DNA of 64,000 nt, from positions 124,001-188,000 of the forward strand of contig NZ_CP038013.1 in NCBI RefSeq assembly GCF_004379335.1, in the 5' to 3' direction. Positions 24,065-38,506 of the stretch are shown piece by piece. Both the position numbers and the translations under genes were made by a program. This stretch comes from Spiroplasma gladiatoris (lineage in GTDB: Bacteria; Bacillota_I; Bacilli_A; Mycoplasmatales; Mycoplasmataceae). The notes under the pieces were generated by a model. That model ran no database searches and had not been told where the DNA came from. It saw only the letters and a list, made by a program, of their open reading frames with translations. Position 1 is the first letter of the stretch, and each line of letters opens with the position of its first letter.

Positions 24065-25996
24065 ATGTTATCTACTAAACAAAGCATTTTTAGTACTATT
24101 GTAGGAACCTTCATATCTCTTTTTAACACAATAATACAATTATTGCTAATTTATTGAATATTAGAAAAATATGGGACTCAATTTAACGGGTTTGTAAGAA
24201 TTGTTAGCTCTTTTTCTTTAATTATTTCAACTGCAGAAAGTTCATTAGGTGTAGCAACAACTATTTTACTAGTTAGACCTTTAGTACATAATGATTGAAT
24301 TACAGCAAATGAAATTTATTCAACTTCAAAAAAACTTTATCGAAAAGCAAGTGTTACTGAAATTAGTATGACTGCATTTGCTTGTTTTGCTTATCCTTTA
24401 TATGCAGGAGTGTCATCAAGTGGTGGCTTTTTTGAGTCTGCAAGTTGACAAAGTATTTCTATTCCTTTAGCAGGAATAGAATCAGGTCAAGCGACTTATT
24501 TCATCTTAGTATTTGTAGCATTAGCTTTTAGTTGTAAAAATTTCATAGGTAATTATTGATTTAATTCGTACGAGTGTGTAATGGCAGCAGATAGTAGAAA
24601 TACAATCAGAAGACTAATTATACTATTTAGTGATATTTTAGTGTATTCAATAATGTTTTATTTAATGAGTTTAGACTACATTATTGCTTTTATACCTTTT
24701 TTTAGTTTAATTATTTATAGTCCAATTAAAGGTCTATTAGTTTCTTTATATGTAAAAAGAAAATATGTATGATTAAAATATTATCGAGATTTCAATAGTA
24801 TTAAACTTACATCAATTTCTGCAAAAATTTCAAAATCTTCAATCGGTACTTCAATATTAATAAATGCAGATATGATTGTTGCTGCTTTATTATTGGGTTT
24901 GGGTGTATCATCAACCCTATCACTTTATTTAGTTATTGCTGTAAATGTTAGATTAATAATGACTAATTTTATAACTTCTTTTAAAGATTTTTTTATTACA
25001 TTAGTGGCTCAAAGAGGAAGAATCAATTGGGAAAGCTATTCTAAGTATGAATTATACACATATTTAGTAGCGGCATTTACTTTTATTAATATGGCAATAC
25101 TTTCACCTTATTTTGTAAGTGCGTTATATTCTGATCTAGCTTTATCTAATTTAGAATCACAAAAGTTTGTCGAAGCTGAAAATGAAGCTTTAAATTTTAT
25201 GTTTTTTAGTCCAAAATTTTCAATTTTGTATGCATTTTCAACCGCTTTAATAATCTTATGTGAAGGACAAATTACATTAATTCATGCAAAAGGAAGATAC
25301 GGAGAAGTCTCTAAGTTTCAAAATATACTTGGAGGTACTTATTTAATTTGTGTGTTTGGACTTGTATTTTTAGCAAAAACTTTAAAAATTGGTGGAGATA
25401 ATAATGTTTTAATATCAGGTATTATAACTTTATACGTTTTAAAATCACTATTCTTATTAATTAGATATTGCTATTTATGATTATATGTATGAAGATATGC
25501 TACATACAACTCTACATTTAAACACGTTTGAAATAATCTTGCAATTTTATGCACTGGTCCAATTTTAATGACAGCATTCACTTTGCTTTACCTAGATAAA
25601 TATTTTGATATTAAGCAAAAATCCACAGGTCAAGGAACTCCATTACTACCACTAGTTTCATTATTTTTTGCAACAGTTTTTATAAGCGCAATTATATTAG
25701 TATTAACAGCATACATTTTTTCGCCAAAAACTATGAATGGAATAATTAAAAATTTACCACTAATTAATAGAATTGTTAACAAAAAAGTGACTGACGCTAG
25801 AAAGAAACGATTTGAAGAAAATGGAATTGATATTGATAAAATAGTTGATAAATCAGATCAATTAGGACCTGCGTTATACGGAATAGTTGATGAGTCAGCT
25901 GCAGCTGAACTATCACTTGAAACAATTGAAATAAAAGTAGAACCAAAAAATGACAAAATATATGTTTTAAGAGGTAAGGGTGAAGAAAACGATTAG
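24065..25996 (+). CDS. Polytopic membrane protein, MOP/flippase-like
   Basis: A 643-residue protein with about 12-14 transmembrane helices and a hydrophilic C-terminal tail of ~95 residues (VNKKVTDARKKRFEENG onward). The N-terminal pattern (IVGTFISLFNTIIQLLLIYWILEKYG, then AESSLGVATTILLVRP) resembles polysaccharide/lipid flippases of the MOP superfamily. The glycosyltransferase at 588 would fit a surface glycolipid pathway, but they are not adjacent. SD ATGGGGGAAAG. The next gene is also a large membrane protein 35 bases on. Family assignment is tentative. Confidence 0.6.
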
Positions 25997-26031
25997 TTAT
26001 TTAAATTAAGGTTTAGAAAATATGTTTTTCA

Positions 26032-27684
26032 ATGAGTGATATAATCAAATTGGTGAACTTAATGGAAAATATATCAATATTAGTTCCAATTATGCTTGCT
26101 CTAGCATACATATTTGTTTTTTATGCTTCTGGAGTAATTATTTTAGAACTTATAAAATTTAAAACAAAAAATCCATTTGCTTCAATTGCAGCGGGTTTTT
26201 TTTCATATTTTACTTTTATATCAATTTTCACTTTTCCGTTACAATTAATCTCAGTTTTACCTTATGTATTTTTTATATATTTTTTATGATCAATTACAAT
26301 TGTTTATATTATATTTTGTATAGTATTTGCAAAATACTGATTATCTTTAAACTTTTTAAATAAGAACCTAATTATATTTTTATTTGTTTTTCTAATTTTA
26401 GGTGTCGTATGTTATTTTGAATATAAAGTTTTAAACACAACTAGTGAATTCTCTAGACATAAAAATATATTATCAATTCTTTCTTGATTGAAAGACAACC
26501 CTGTTTCATTTTTTAATAATGCAACCCTATTTAACTTTCTTGGGTTCAGACCATTTCAAGGTTGATATACATTTGAATTAGCATTGCTAATGTTAACTAG
26601 TGCACAAAGTTATCAATATCAAGATGTTTTAATTCCTTTTACATTTATTATTGATATAGTTCTATGCGCTTCAATTTTTATTACAATGTTTGAATCGTTT
26701 GAAAAAACATTTTCAAAAACTAATAAATTTATCTTATTGTTAGTTTCGCTCTTTACGTTCACAATTACAAAAGTTGGATTTATTTATTTAAATGATAATT
26801 TTTGAACAGGCGACACAATATTTTCATACTTAATTTTTTATGTAATAATTTTATCTTTAAGATACACTACATTAAATTATCGAGAAAGAAAAGTTCCAAT
26901 TTTTATTGGTTTAGTTATGGGTGGTTATATTTCATTTGCTTGAAATAGTTCCTATCAAGTTTTATTTATAATTTATTGTATTTTATTTATTATTCAAAAA
27001 AAATATTCACAAAATTTTACAAAAGACTTTTTAAAGATTTCACTTTTTGCAATTGTTGACTTAGTATTTTTTAACTTAGTTTCTAAATATTATTTACAAA
27101 CAATTTTATTTGCAGCTTTATTTTTATTATTAATTGTAACATCATATTTTATGTCCAAAAGATATGCAGCTGTTGTTAAGTTTGAAACTTTTGTTGATAG
27201 AAGAATTAATTTAGTAACTTTAATTTTACCTTTAGGGTTTATGATTGTTTCGATTGCAATGGCTTTAAAAAATAATAAATCATTTGTAGATCCTCAAGAA
27301 AGTTACTTAAACTTTTTATACGTATGAACTTCTTTTTCATCCAATGATGTATTAAGGTTTTGAGTTACATTTGTTGTAGCTATTTCTATTCTTGTAATAT
27401 CTTTTATATGAATATTTATTCGAAAAAAATTTAAAATAAATATTTTATCAGCAGTTGTGGATTTAGTTTTAATCAATTACTTGACATTTTACAATCCTAT
27501 TGTTGTGCGGTTTATAAATTTAATTTACCCTATGATGAGTCAGTCAAATGGATTGATTATGATTGTCGAAGGGGCTGTACTTATAAATGTTTTAGCTTAT
27601 TGATGTTTTAACAAAATAGAAAACAAAAAACAAAATAATAAAGGAATAAAAATTATTAAAAATTTTAATTGATTAAAACTATAA
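26032..27684 (+). CDS. Polytopic membrane protein, unknown
   Basis: A 550-residue very hydrophobic protein with around 13-15 transmembrane helices. I do not recognise the family. Start at ATG 26032 is chosen because it is in frame; the ATG at 26022 is in another frame and stops after ~40 codons. The SD is weak (TTAAGG at 26006-26011). It follows the flippase-like gene closely and precedes ligA by 8 bases. A C-type glycosyltransferase or polymerase for a surface glycan is one possibility, not demonstrated: no clear catalytic motif was seen. Confidence 0.6.
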
Positions 27685-27692
27685 GGAGTATT

Positions 27693-29689
<1,997 letters not shown>

Positions 29690-29690
<1 letters not shown>

Positions 29691-29980
29691 TGAAAATTGA
29701 AAAAAAATTAATTTACGAATTAGCTGATGATATTATGCTAGATTTAACCGAACAAGAAGCAGATGAATTTTTAAAGTTGGAAAACGATTTACTTTCAAAG
29801 TTTGAAAAAGTGTTTGCAATAAATGTTAATGGTGTAGAACCTAGTCACTACTGTTTTGAATATTTAAACTCATATTTAAGAGATGATAATCAAACAAGAG
29901 TCATTCAAAAAAATGAACTTTTAAATAATGCTCCAAAAGTAGTCGATGGTTTTGTAGCAATAGAAAAGGTAGTTAAGTAA
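29690..29980 (+). CDS. gatC: Aspartyl/glutamyl-tRNA amidotransferase subunit C
   Basis: A 96-residue GatC, the small chaperone-like subunit that clasps GatA to GatB in the complex converting Glu-tRNA-Gln and/or Asp-tRNA-Asn to the amidated forms. The YELADDIMLDLTEQEADEF N-terminus and the C-terminal VVDGFVAIEKVVK (normally DGYFLVPKVV) identify it. It overlaps ligA by one base and is followed without a gap by gatA. AsnS is also encoded here, so the complex is needed mainly for Gln-tRNA (inference). Confidence 0.9.
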
Positions 29981-31444
29981 ATGAATTATAAAAATCTAAG
30001 TATCATTGATATACATAATAAATTAAAGTATAAAGAAATTAGTGTAAAAGAATTAGTAGATAATACTTATAAAAATTTACAAGCACATTTTGAAAATAAT
30101 TTTTTAGTGACATTAATAGAAAATAAAATGTCTGAATTTGATTTGCAAAATCTTTTTGATGAAAATAACTTATTATCTGCAATCCCTTATGTTACAAAAG
30201 ACAACATCTCAACAAAAAATATTTTAACAACAGCAGGTTCTAAAATATTATCAAATTACATTCCTTCGTTTGATGCTACCATTACAAAACAGTTAGAATC
30301 TAATAAATGTATTTTGTTAGGTAAAGCAACTTTAGACGAATTAGGAATGGGTGGAACAGGTCTATTTGGTTTTAACGGAGAGGTTAGACACCCGCTTGAT
30401 AATTCAAGAATAGTTGGAGGAAGTTCAAGTGGTAGTGCTTATGCTGTAAGTGCAGGTTTAGTACCATTTTCAACAGGAACAGATACAGGGGATTCAATTA
30501 GAAAACCTGCAAGTTTTAATGGAATCGTTGGATTTAAACCAACATATGGAAGTATTTCAAGATTTGGTGTCATACCTTATGCACCGAGTTTAGATCACGT
30601 TGGTTTTTTTACAAGAACAGTAGATGATGCTGCAATTTTAAGTGATGCAACTTTTGAATATGATAAAAATGATTTTACTTCATTTAATAATAAAAAAGAA
30701 TATTACAAAAACATCAATGGGTTAAATAAAAAAATCAAATTTGGATTTTTAAAACCAGTATGAAAATATATGAATGAAGATTTAAAAAATAAGTATCAAG
30801 AACTTTTTAATCAAATAAAAAAAGATGACAATGAAATTATTTTAATAGATTTTGACGAAACTTTATTAAAAACAATTCCAGCTATTTATATGATGATTTC
30901 TTTTTCTGAAGGAGTATCAACCCACTCTAATCTTGATGGAATAAACTTCGGAATTAGAGAAGAAGGAAAAGATTACATTGAAATAATGAAAAAAACAAGA
31001 ACCAAAAACTTCGGAAAAACTGTTAAAAAAAGATTTACAATAGGAAGTTATCAATTAAAAAAAGAGAATCAAGAAGAAATTTTAAATAGATCTAAAAAAG
31101 TAAGAAGAATATTTATTGAAAAAACAAATGAGTTGTTTGATTTAATAGATATTTTAATCTTGCCTCCGTCTTTTGAACCAGCACCAACTGTAAAAAATGT
31201 TTTAGGAACTGATGTAGAAGATCGTAAAGATTATGAAGGAAGCTGAATTGAAGATGTTTTAGAAATAGCAAACTTTAATGGAATGCCTTCAATTACAATT
31301 CCGTTTATAAAAAAAGAAAACCTACCAATTGGTATAAATTTAAACGCAAAACCAAAAGAAGATTTACTTGTTTTACAAGCAGCTAAATATTTAGAAAATC
31401 TAATTAAAGCAAACAATTTTGAAGGCGGTGAGTTAAGTGAGTAA
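29981..31444 (+). CDS. gatA: Aspartyl/glutamyl-tRNA amidotransferase subunit A
   Basis: A 487-residue amidase-signature subunit that frees ammonia from glutamine. The Lys-Ser-Ser triad is K73 (YVTKDNIS), S148 (GGSSSGS) and nucleophile S172 (TGDSIRKPA). The spacing of the two serines (24) matches characterised GatA proteins. The residue before the nucleophile is Asp171 where most bacteria have Gly. Three Trp codons are TGA. It starts right after the gatC stop and its end overlaps gatB by 8 bases. Confidence 0.94.
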
Positions 31445-32876
31445 TTTTGAAGTGATAATAGGAATTGAAAACCACGTTGAGTTGAAAACTAAATCTAAAA
31501 TGTTTTCACCAGCTCCTGTAAGTTTTGGAAAAGAACCAAACACACAAGCTTGTGAAGTAGATTTAGGTTATCCAGGTGCGCTTCCAACCGTTAATAAAGA
31601 AGGAGTTAAGCTTGCTTTACTTGCATGTAATGCTTTGAATATGGAAATTGATAAGTTATTAAGATTTGACAGAAAAAATTATTTTTATCCAGACTTAGTA
31701 AAAGGATTTCAAATCACTCAACAATTTCACCCAATCGGAAAAGAAGGTAAATTAAAAATTAAATTACAAGATAATTCTTATAAAGAAATTGAAATTGAAA
31801 GATTGCACATTGAAGAAGATACTGCAAAACAAATTCATAAAGAAGAAATTACTTTATTAGACTATAACAGAAGTGGAATCGGTTTGGTTGAAATTGTTTC
31901 AAAACCGGTTATAAGAAGTGCATATGAAGCGGTTGAATATGTTAATAATTTAAGAGAAATTTTGTTATACCTTGGTATTAGTGATGTAAAAATGAGTGAA
32001 GGTTCTTTGCGGTGTGATGTAAACATTTCTTTAAGACCTTATGGTTATAAAGGTTTTGGAAACAAAGTAGAAATTAAAAATCTAAACTCTTTAAATAATG
32101 TAAAAAAATCAATAGAGTTCGAAATTGAAAGACAGTCTAAACTAATATTATCTGGTCAAGTTGTTCAACAAGAAACTAGAAGATATGACGAAACAATACA
32201 AGAAACAGTTTTGATGAGAGTTAAGACTGATGCTGTGGACTATAAATATTTTAGAGAGCCAAACATTAATCCAATTTTGTTAGATCAAGATTGAGTTAAC
32301 GAAGTTTTAAATGCATCTTTAGAACTACCAAATACTAAAAGACAGCGTTATATCAACGATTTAAAATTAAGTGTTGATGACACAAACTATTTATTGTCTA
32401 GTGTTGAATTAAATAATTTTTTTGAGAGTTGTCTTAAAATAGGGAGCGATCCAAAAAAAATATCTAATTATATAATTAGTGATATTAAATCTTTATTGAA
32501 TAAAGATAACATTACAATTGTTGAGTCTAAAATTAATCCAAAACATTTAGCAGACATAATAAAATTTTTAGAAGAGGGTATTATTTCTTCAAAACACGTT
32601 AAAGCAATTTTGCCAATTGCTTATTCGTCAGGAAATGAAGTTGAAGATATTATAAAAGCGAATAATCTAAGATTAATTAACGATGAAAACGAGATTTTAA
32701 AATTACTCGAACCAATTATTTTAGAAAATATAGAATTAATAAAAACTCAATATGAGAATCGCCCAGAAAGAGTAGAAAAAACTTTAATGGGACAACTTAT
32801 GAAAATTACAGGTGGGAATGTTAATCCTGATAAATCAATTGAAATAATAACTAATCAATTAAAAAAAGTAAAGTAG
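31437..32876 (+). CDS. gatB: Aspartyl/glutamyl-tRNA amidotransferase subunit B
   Basis: A 479-residue kinase-like subunit that activates the aminoacyl-tRNA carboxylate. The GIENHVELKTKSKMFSPAP start, LGYPGALPTVN, RKNYFYPDLVKGFQIT and DYNRSGIGLVEIVSKP blocks are all present, as is the C-terminal YqeY-like tail (LMGQLMKITGGNVNP). Start is GTG 31437 with SD AAGGCGG inside gatA. Last gene of ligA-gatCAB; ends in a bidirectional terminator shared with ktrA. Confidence 0.95.
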
Positions 32877-32896
32877 TTAACTACTTTACTTTTTTA
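32864..32896. terminator. Bidirectional terminator between gatB and ktrA
   Basis: A near-perfect palindrome, AAAGTAAAGTAG-TTAA-CTACTTTACTTT, is flanked by A and T runs. It overlaps the gatB stop and lies between two convergent genes. Confidence 0.88.
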
Positions 32897-32907
32897 TTAA
32901 TAATTTT

Positions 32908-33600
32908 TTAGTTATCTTCTCAATCGCCCTTAATTTTTTCGATCAAGTTGTTAATAATGTTATTTTTTGCAAAAACAACAAGAGTATCATCTTCTTTTAA
33001 GGCGGTATATTCATCAGGAATAACTATTTTACCATTACGTTTAATTTGAATAATGTTAAAATCTTTATTAGTACTTAGCCCAGCCTCGTTTATAGTTTTA
33101 TCAATTATTTGCTCATCTTTTACGATAATATTTGTGAAACTATATTCTCCATCAGTTGATTGTAAATCTCCTTCAATGTCAAATAGTGATTTTGTAGCCA
33201 TCAATTTACCTGTTAAAACATCTGGAATAATAACTTTATCTTCATCTATTCCTAAAGCAACTAATATTCTTTTGTGATGATTATCCTTAGCATTTACAAT
33301 AATATTTTCAACACCCAAGTCAATCAAGTTTAAAACCGTAATAATTGACGCTTCCATGTTTGAACGTAAACTTACAATAACACAATCAAATTGAGAAATC
33401 CCATTCTTTTCTAAAGCACTTTTATGTGTAGTATCTAAAACTATTCCTTCAACTGAATCAAAATCTGATAAGTATAAATTTAACTTTTCTTCGTTTATAT
33501 CAAACATTTTAATATACTGTTTTTTTTCGTCTAATGTTTGAGCAACAGATAATCCAAAGTAATTAGCCCCAATTATTGCAAAACTTTTCTTTTTAGCCAT
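32908..33600 (-). CDS. ktrA: Potassium uptake regulatory protein KtrA/TrkA family
   Basis: A 230-residue cytoplasmic RCK protein that gates the KtrB channel. The N-terminal Rossmann fold (FAIIGANYFGLSVAQTL, then acidic FDINEE after strand 2) binds nucleotide; residues ~130-225 are a TrkA-C domain. The usual GxGxxG reads GANYFG. A TGA Trp near the end extends the protein to WEDN before TAA. One of only a few minus-strand genes, divergent from ktrB with a 139-base promoter region between. Confidence 0.9.
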
Positions 33601-33739
33601 ATTTTAAAGCCTCTTCTTTCTAACTTTTTAATTATACAACTGTTTATTAATTATAGTACAATAAAACTACTATATTTTGATTTATAAAAAAAACTTGTTG
33701 TATAATAGTTAATAGTTTAAAAAGTTAGGAGTTGTTCTA
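33601..33739. promoter_or_regulatory. Divergent ktrA / ktrB promoter region
   Basis: For ktrB there is TTGATT (33677-33682), an 18-base spacer and TATAAT (33701-33706). For ktrA on the minus strand there is a TATAAT at 33631-33636 and a weaker TTGTAC about 19 bases behind. Both genes have clear SDs (TTAGGAG for ktrB). Confidence 0.6.
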
Positions 33740-35377
33740 ATGCAAGATTCTTTAAATAATTTAAAAGAAAATCCAAATAAAAATGTGGAAAAAAAGTTAA
33801 ATAAAAAGATTTTAGCTAATAAAAAGAGGCTGGAAAAAGAAGTATTTAAAAAAACAACTTTTCAAAAACTTAAGTCTTGATGACCATTTTCTAAAATAAG
33901 TGGGAAAATAATTATTGGTTATCTTTCTGCTATAGTGATTGGTGGTTTTTTATTATCAATACCAGGAGTTGTTTTAGATAAAGAATCTTATTGAAACTTT
34001 ATAACAGGGATGTTTACGGCTTCTAGTGCTATTTCTGATACAGGAATTACAATTTTACAAACTAATACTCAATATAGTTTGTTTGGACAAATTTTAATTT
34101 TAATCATGATTAAAATTGGGGGAATAGGATTACTAACAATCAAATTAGTAATTTTAGCTTTATTAAATCGAAAAATTTCATTAGACGATCAACATGTTGC
34201 AAAAAGCGAAAGAGGAACAGGAACAGTTTCAAATACAGTTGAAATGATAAAAGATGCATTTATTTTTTTAACTTTTATTGAAATCAGTGGGGCTGGAGTT
34301 TTATTTTTTGGATTTTATTTTACACCCTTAAGTTCTACAGGTGCTGCAAATACCGATTTTAGTGTTACGAACCCTTATCATAATTTTTCTACTTCAATTT
34401 GAGCTGCAATATTTCACTCAGTAAGTGCTGTTAATAATGCAGGGTTTGACATAATTTCAAAGGCTTCACTTCAACCTTATAACCAAGGAGATCAAAGAGG
34501 TTATTTTTTACAAGTAATTTTTATGATGCAATGAATAATTGGTGGTTTAGGATATCCAACATATCACGATATCAAAAGAAAACTAAAAGCTAGAAAAGAA
34601 GGAAAAAAAGTTAAATTTTCTTTATTTACAAAACTAAACTTTGTAGTTTATACAGGGCTATTATTTATAGGACCGATTTTAGTAATTATGTCTGAGGTTT
34701 TAACTATTGAAAAAAGTAAAATAATGTATAGACCAACTGGATTTGATGGAGTTTATGAAGAACAAAAAATCTATCAATGAGTATTTGATATTATTTTTAA
34801 CGTAACTTCCTGTCGGAATGCAGGATTTTCTACAGTTGATGTTAATAATTTTACAGCAGGATCTAAATTTATAATGGCTATATGAATGTTTATTGGCGCC
34901 GCTCCATCTTCAACAGCTGGAGGTATTCGGACAACTACATTTGCGATTTGTTTAATTGCAGTTGTTTCAATAATCAGAAATAAACACTCGATTGAAGCTT
35001 TTAAAAAGAAAGTTCCAGATGAAACTGTTAAAAGAAGTTTTGCAGTTGTTTTTCTTTCATTTTTTATTGTTGTGTTTAGTATTTTTATTGTTTATCTAGA
35101 CTCAAATAAAATGTTATACAATCGTGAAGCTTCAACTGATAATACAGAATATACAATTATTCAATTAATTGTATATGTTTGTAGTGCGTTTGGAACTGTT
35201 GGATTTCAACCATTTGATAATAAAGAAATTTTAGCAATGGGTGTTTTAAGTAAAATTATATTAGTAATTACAATGTTTGTAGGACAATTAGGAATATCAA
35301 ACACATTACTTGCTTTTGTAAAACCAAAAAATAAACAAAATTATGCTTATTTAGAAGAAGAAGTAACTATTGGATAA
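33740..35377 (+). CDS. ktrB: Potassium uptake transporter, KtrB/TrkH family
   Basis: A 545-residue K+ translocating subunit. After a ~50-residue Lys-rich cytoplasmic N-terminus come the M-P-M repeats. Filter-like segments are TASSAISDTGIT, SVNNAGFDII, SCRNAGFSTVD and SAFGTVGFQ, each carrying the conserved filter glycine; AAPSSTAGGIRTTTF is the KtrB hallmark before the last repeats. It forms a complex with the divergent ktrA product. The long charged N-terminal extension is more than usual for KtrB (~445 residues). Confidence 0.93.
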
Positions 35378-35414
35378 TATTCATTTTATATAAAAAAAAA
35401 TTTCATAAAAAACT

Positions 35415-35461
35415 ATAAATAACCCTTATAACACTAAGTTATAATAGGGTATTTTTTTTAG
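35415..35461 (+). terminator. Terminator after ktrB
   Basis: An imperfect hairpin, AACCCTTATAAC ... GTTATAATAGGGT, ends in TATTTTTTTT. Confidence 0.75.
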
Positions 35462-35524
35462 CAAGTTTGTATTTTATTTTTAAAGTTGTAAGATTGATTT
35501 TGTAGAATTTAAAGGAAAAAATAT

Positions 35525-38326
35525 ATGCAAGAAAACTTAAATAAAAATACAACTTCACTTGCCGATCGAATTGACAAATACTCTAAAAAATGACATGCTT
35601 TATCAAATGAAAGAATCTTAAAAATTTTAGAAAGTAACCAAATTACTGGGCTTTCTTCAAAAGAAGCTCAAAAAAGACTAGATGAATTTGGTACTAATTG
35701 TTTACCAAAACCAAAAAAACCAAATTTAGTAAAAATATTTTTCAAAAGTTTTTTAGACCCTTTAAGTATTATGATGGCAATTGCAGGACTTGTCTCTCTG
35801 ATTATTGGTTTAATTAATCAGTTAGAAGCTCCTGATATAGCTGGTTTAGTAATAATATGTGTTATTATTTTAACTAACTCATTTATTGCTACTATTCAAG
35901 AATACAAGGCATTAAATCAAAAAGAAGCAATAAAAAATAACTCGGTTCAAGCGATTGTTTTAAGAGACTCAAAACAAATTAAAATAAGTATTGAAGAAAT
36001 TGTTCCGGGAGATATTATATATACTAAATCTGGAGATTATGTACCAGCAGACTGTAGAATTATTGAAAATCAAATGTTAAAAGTAGATGAATCTGCTTTA
36101 ACAGGAGAAAATGAAGCAGTTGATAAAGTTGATGAAATTTTAGATGAAAATCAACTTGTGTTGGGAGATCAAAAAAATATTGCTTTTATGTCTACTTTAG
36201 TAATTGAAGGAAAAATGAAAGGTGTTGTTTTTAACACCGGAAGAGAATCAGAAATAGGGAAAATTGCTACAAAAATTAGTGAAACTAAAAAGAAAAAAAC
36301 ACCCTTAGAAAAAAAAGTAGCAAAATTAACATTGATTATTGGAATAATTTCAATAATACTAGGAACAATTATTTTTACTATCGCTTATTTAAACAATAGT
36401 AAAATTAACGAGTCAGTCTATCAATTATTGTTAGTAGCTGTTTCTTCTGCTATTAGTATAATTCCAGAATCTTTAACTATAATAGTAAAAATTTGTTTAA
36501 TGATTGCAACTAAAAAAATGGCTACTAAAAATGTTATGATTAAAAAACCAAAATCAATTGAAACATTAGGGAACATTAACGTTATTTGTTCTGACAAAAC
36601 AGGAACACTTACTCAAAATAAAATGTTTGTTGATAGTTTATATTTTAATAATAAAGTTTTTAACAGCAAGGATTTAGATTTAACAGAAGACCCTTTGGTT
36701 AGATGTATGGCTTTATGTAATGATGCAATTATTAATAAAAAAGGAGAAAAAATAGGGAACGCAACAGATTTAGCATTAGTAAGTTTATTAGTTGAACAAA
36801 AAATTAATTATTTAACTATGAGAAGAAAATATAAAAGAGTTGATGAAGTTCCATTCGATTCAAAAAGAAAAGTAATGTCAACTGTTAATTTAATTGATTC
36901 TGAAAACGGTCAATATGTAGCTTATACAAAAGGTGCAATGGACTATTTGTTACCTAATTGCAAACACATTGTCGATGGTAAAGATGTTAGACCTATTAAT
37001 GATGATGATATAGCAAATATTAAAGATCAACTATTAAGATTTGCAAAAAAAGGAATGCGTACATTAGGATTTGCAAAAAAAGATTTAGAAAAAATAGACT
37101 TAGAACAAGATTATCAGTATGAAGATAAACTTGTTTTTATGGGATTAGTTGGAATTATTGATCCGCCAAGAGAAGAAGTTAAACACTCCGTACAAGAAGC
37201 ACATGATTCAGGGGTTAGAGTTATAATGATTACTGGAGATCATAAAGTTACTGCTTTTGAAATAGCATCGAGATTAGGCATTGCAGATGAAACTTATAAT
37301 GATGTTATAACAGGAGCTGAAATTGAAACTTTATCAAGAGAAGATTTAAAAAACAAGCTAAACCAAACAAATGTTTTTGCAAGAGTTAATCCAGAACATA
37401 AAGCTTTAATTGTAGATTTATTACAAGACCAAAATAATATTGTTGCTATGACAGGTGATGGAGTTAATGATTCACCAAGTTTAGTTAAAGCTGATGTCGG
37501 TATTGCTATGGGAATTACTGGAACTGAAGTGTCTAAAAAAGTAAGTGATGTTATACTAACTGATGACAATTTTAAATCTATAATTTCAGGAATAAACTCA
37601 GGAAGAAACGTTTATGAAAAAATAAAATACTCTATTTCATTTTTGATTGCAGCAAACATTAGTCAAGTTTTAACGATATTGTTAGTATTAGGAATATTTG
37701 GCCAACTTGCTCTAAACTCAGTTAACATTTTATTTCATATTTTTGTTGTTGAAACAATTGTTGCAATTCCAATTGGTATGCAAAGCGAAAGAAATGGGGT
37801 TATGCTAAATCCTCCACCAACTCATAAAAAAGAAAGTTTATTTAAAGGTATATTAGTTCAAATAATTTTAACAACATTTTTTAACACATTTTTTGCTGTT
37901 TTAAATTTCGCAATAGCTGAAATTTATATGAATAACTTCAATGTATCACTTAGTGCTGAACAATTAAAAAATTTTGCTACTGGTTATGCTAAAGCGGGAG
38001 CTTATATTTGTATAATGTTTTCTCCTATATTTTATGCAATTTTATTTAATAATAAGTTTATGCCGATATTGAATTCTAATAAAAAAGTAGTTGTTGATAA
38101 ATATAAACCAAACAAGTGATTAATTATTCTAATAACATTTTCTATAATAATAACAGCATTGACAATGTTGCCTTTTGAAGGTTTAAATGTATTTTTCGAT
38201 TTTAAAACATATAATTTACCTGCCGGATTAGCTGCTATTTTTGTAATAAACACTTTACTTGTACCACTATTTATTTTTATTACAAACTGATCTTTTACAA
38301 AAATTTTAGCAAGACAAAAAAAATAA
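35525..38326 (+). CDS. Cation-transporting P-type ATPase
   Basis: A 933-residue P2-type ATPase. N-terminal cation-ATPase domain WHALSNERILKILESN... with TGA Trp, actuator motif LTGEN, phosphorylated D357 in CSDKTGTLTQNKM, KGAMDYLL nucleotide-binding motif and the TGDGVNDSPSL hinge. About ten transmembrane helices. M4 contains SIIPESL, the Ca2+/Mg2+ type PEGL-like motif. The C-terminal ~70 residues lie beyond a TGA codon at 38117 and include two more helices. Calcium or magnesium transport is likely but ion specificity is not certain. Confidence 0.9.
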
Positions 38327-38331
38327 AATAA

Positions 38332-38390
38332 TACAACCTAAAAATAAACAAATATACATTTTATTAGTTTATTTTTAAAAGGTTGTTTAT
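38332..38390 (+). terminator. Terminator after P-type ATPase
   Basis: A long imperfect stem starts ACAACCTAAAAATAAAC and is matched by GTTTATTTTTAAAAGGTTGT, with a T-rich tail. Confidence 0.7.
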
Positions 38391-38471
38391 TTATATTTAA
38401 ATTAGTTAGAAATAAAGAAATACTTTTTACATAATGTTTATATTAAAACTTTAATTAATATACATAGTTTT

Positions 38472-38500
38472 TTGACAGATTAATTTACAAATGATATGAT
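38472..38500 (+). promoter_or_regulatory. Strong promoter of the ABC exporter leader
   Basis: A consensus -35 TTGACA (38472-38477), a 17-base spacer and TATGAT (38495-38500). This is the best sigma-70-type promoter in the window and sits ~300 bases before the exporter start. Confidence 0.8.
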
Positions 38501-38506
38501 GTTTAT

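Noticed and set aside
27669-27692. TTG start for ligA
   Set aside because: The SD AAGGAG lies between it and ATG 27693, which gives the normal LigA N-terminus.
36000-38253. Minus-strand ORFs opposite the P-type ATPase
   Set aside because: Shadows: no SD, no motif, and they overlap conserved ATPase motifs on the plus strand.
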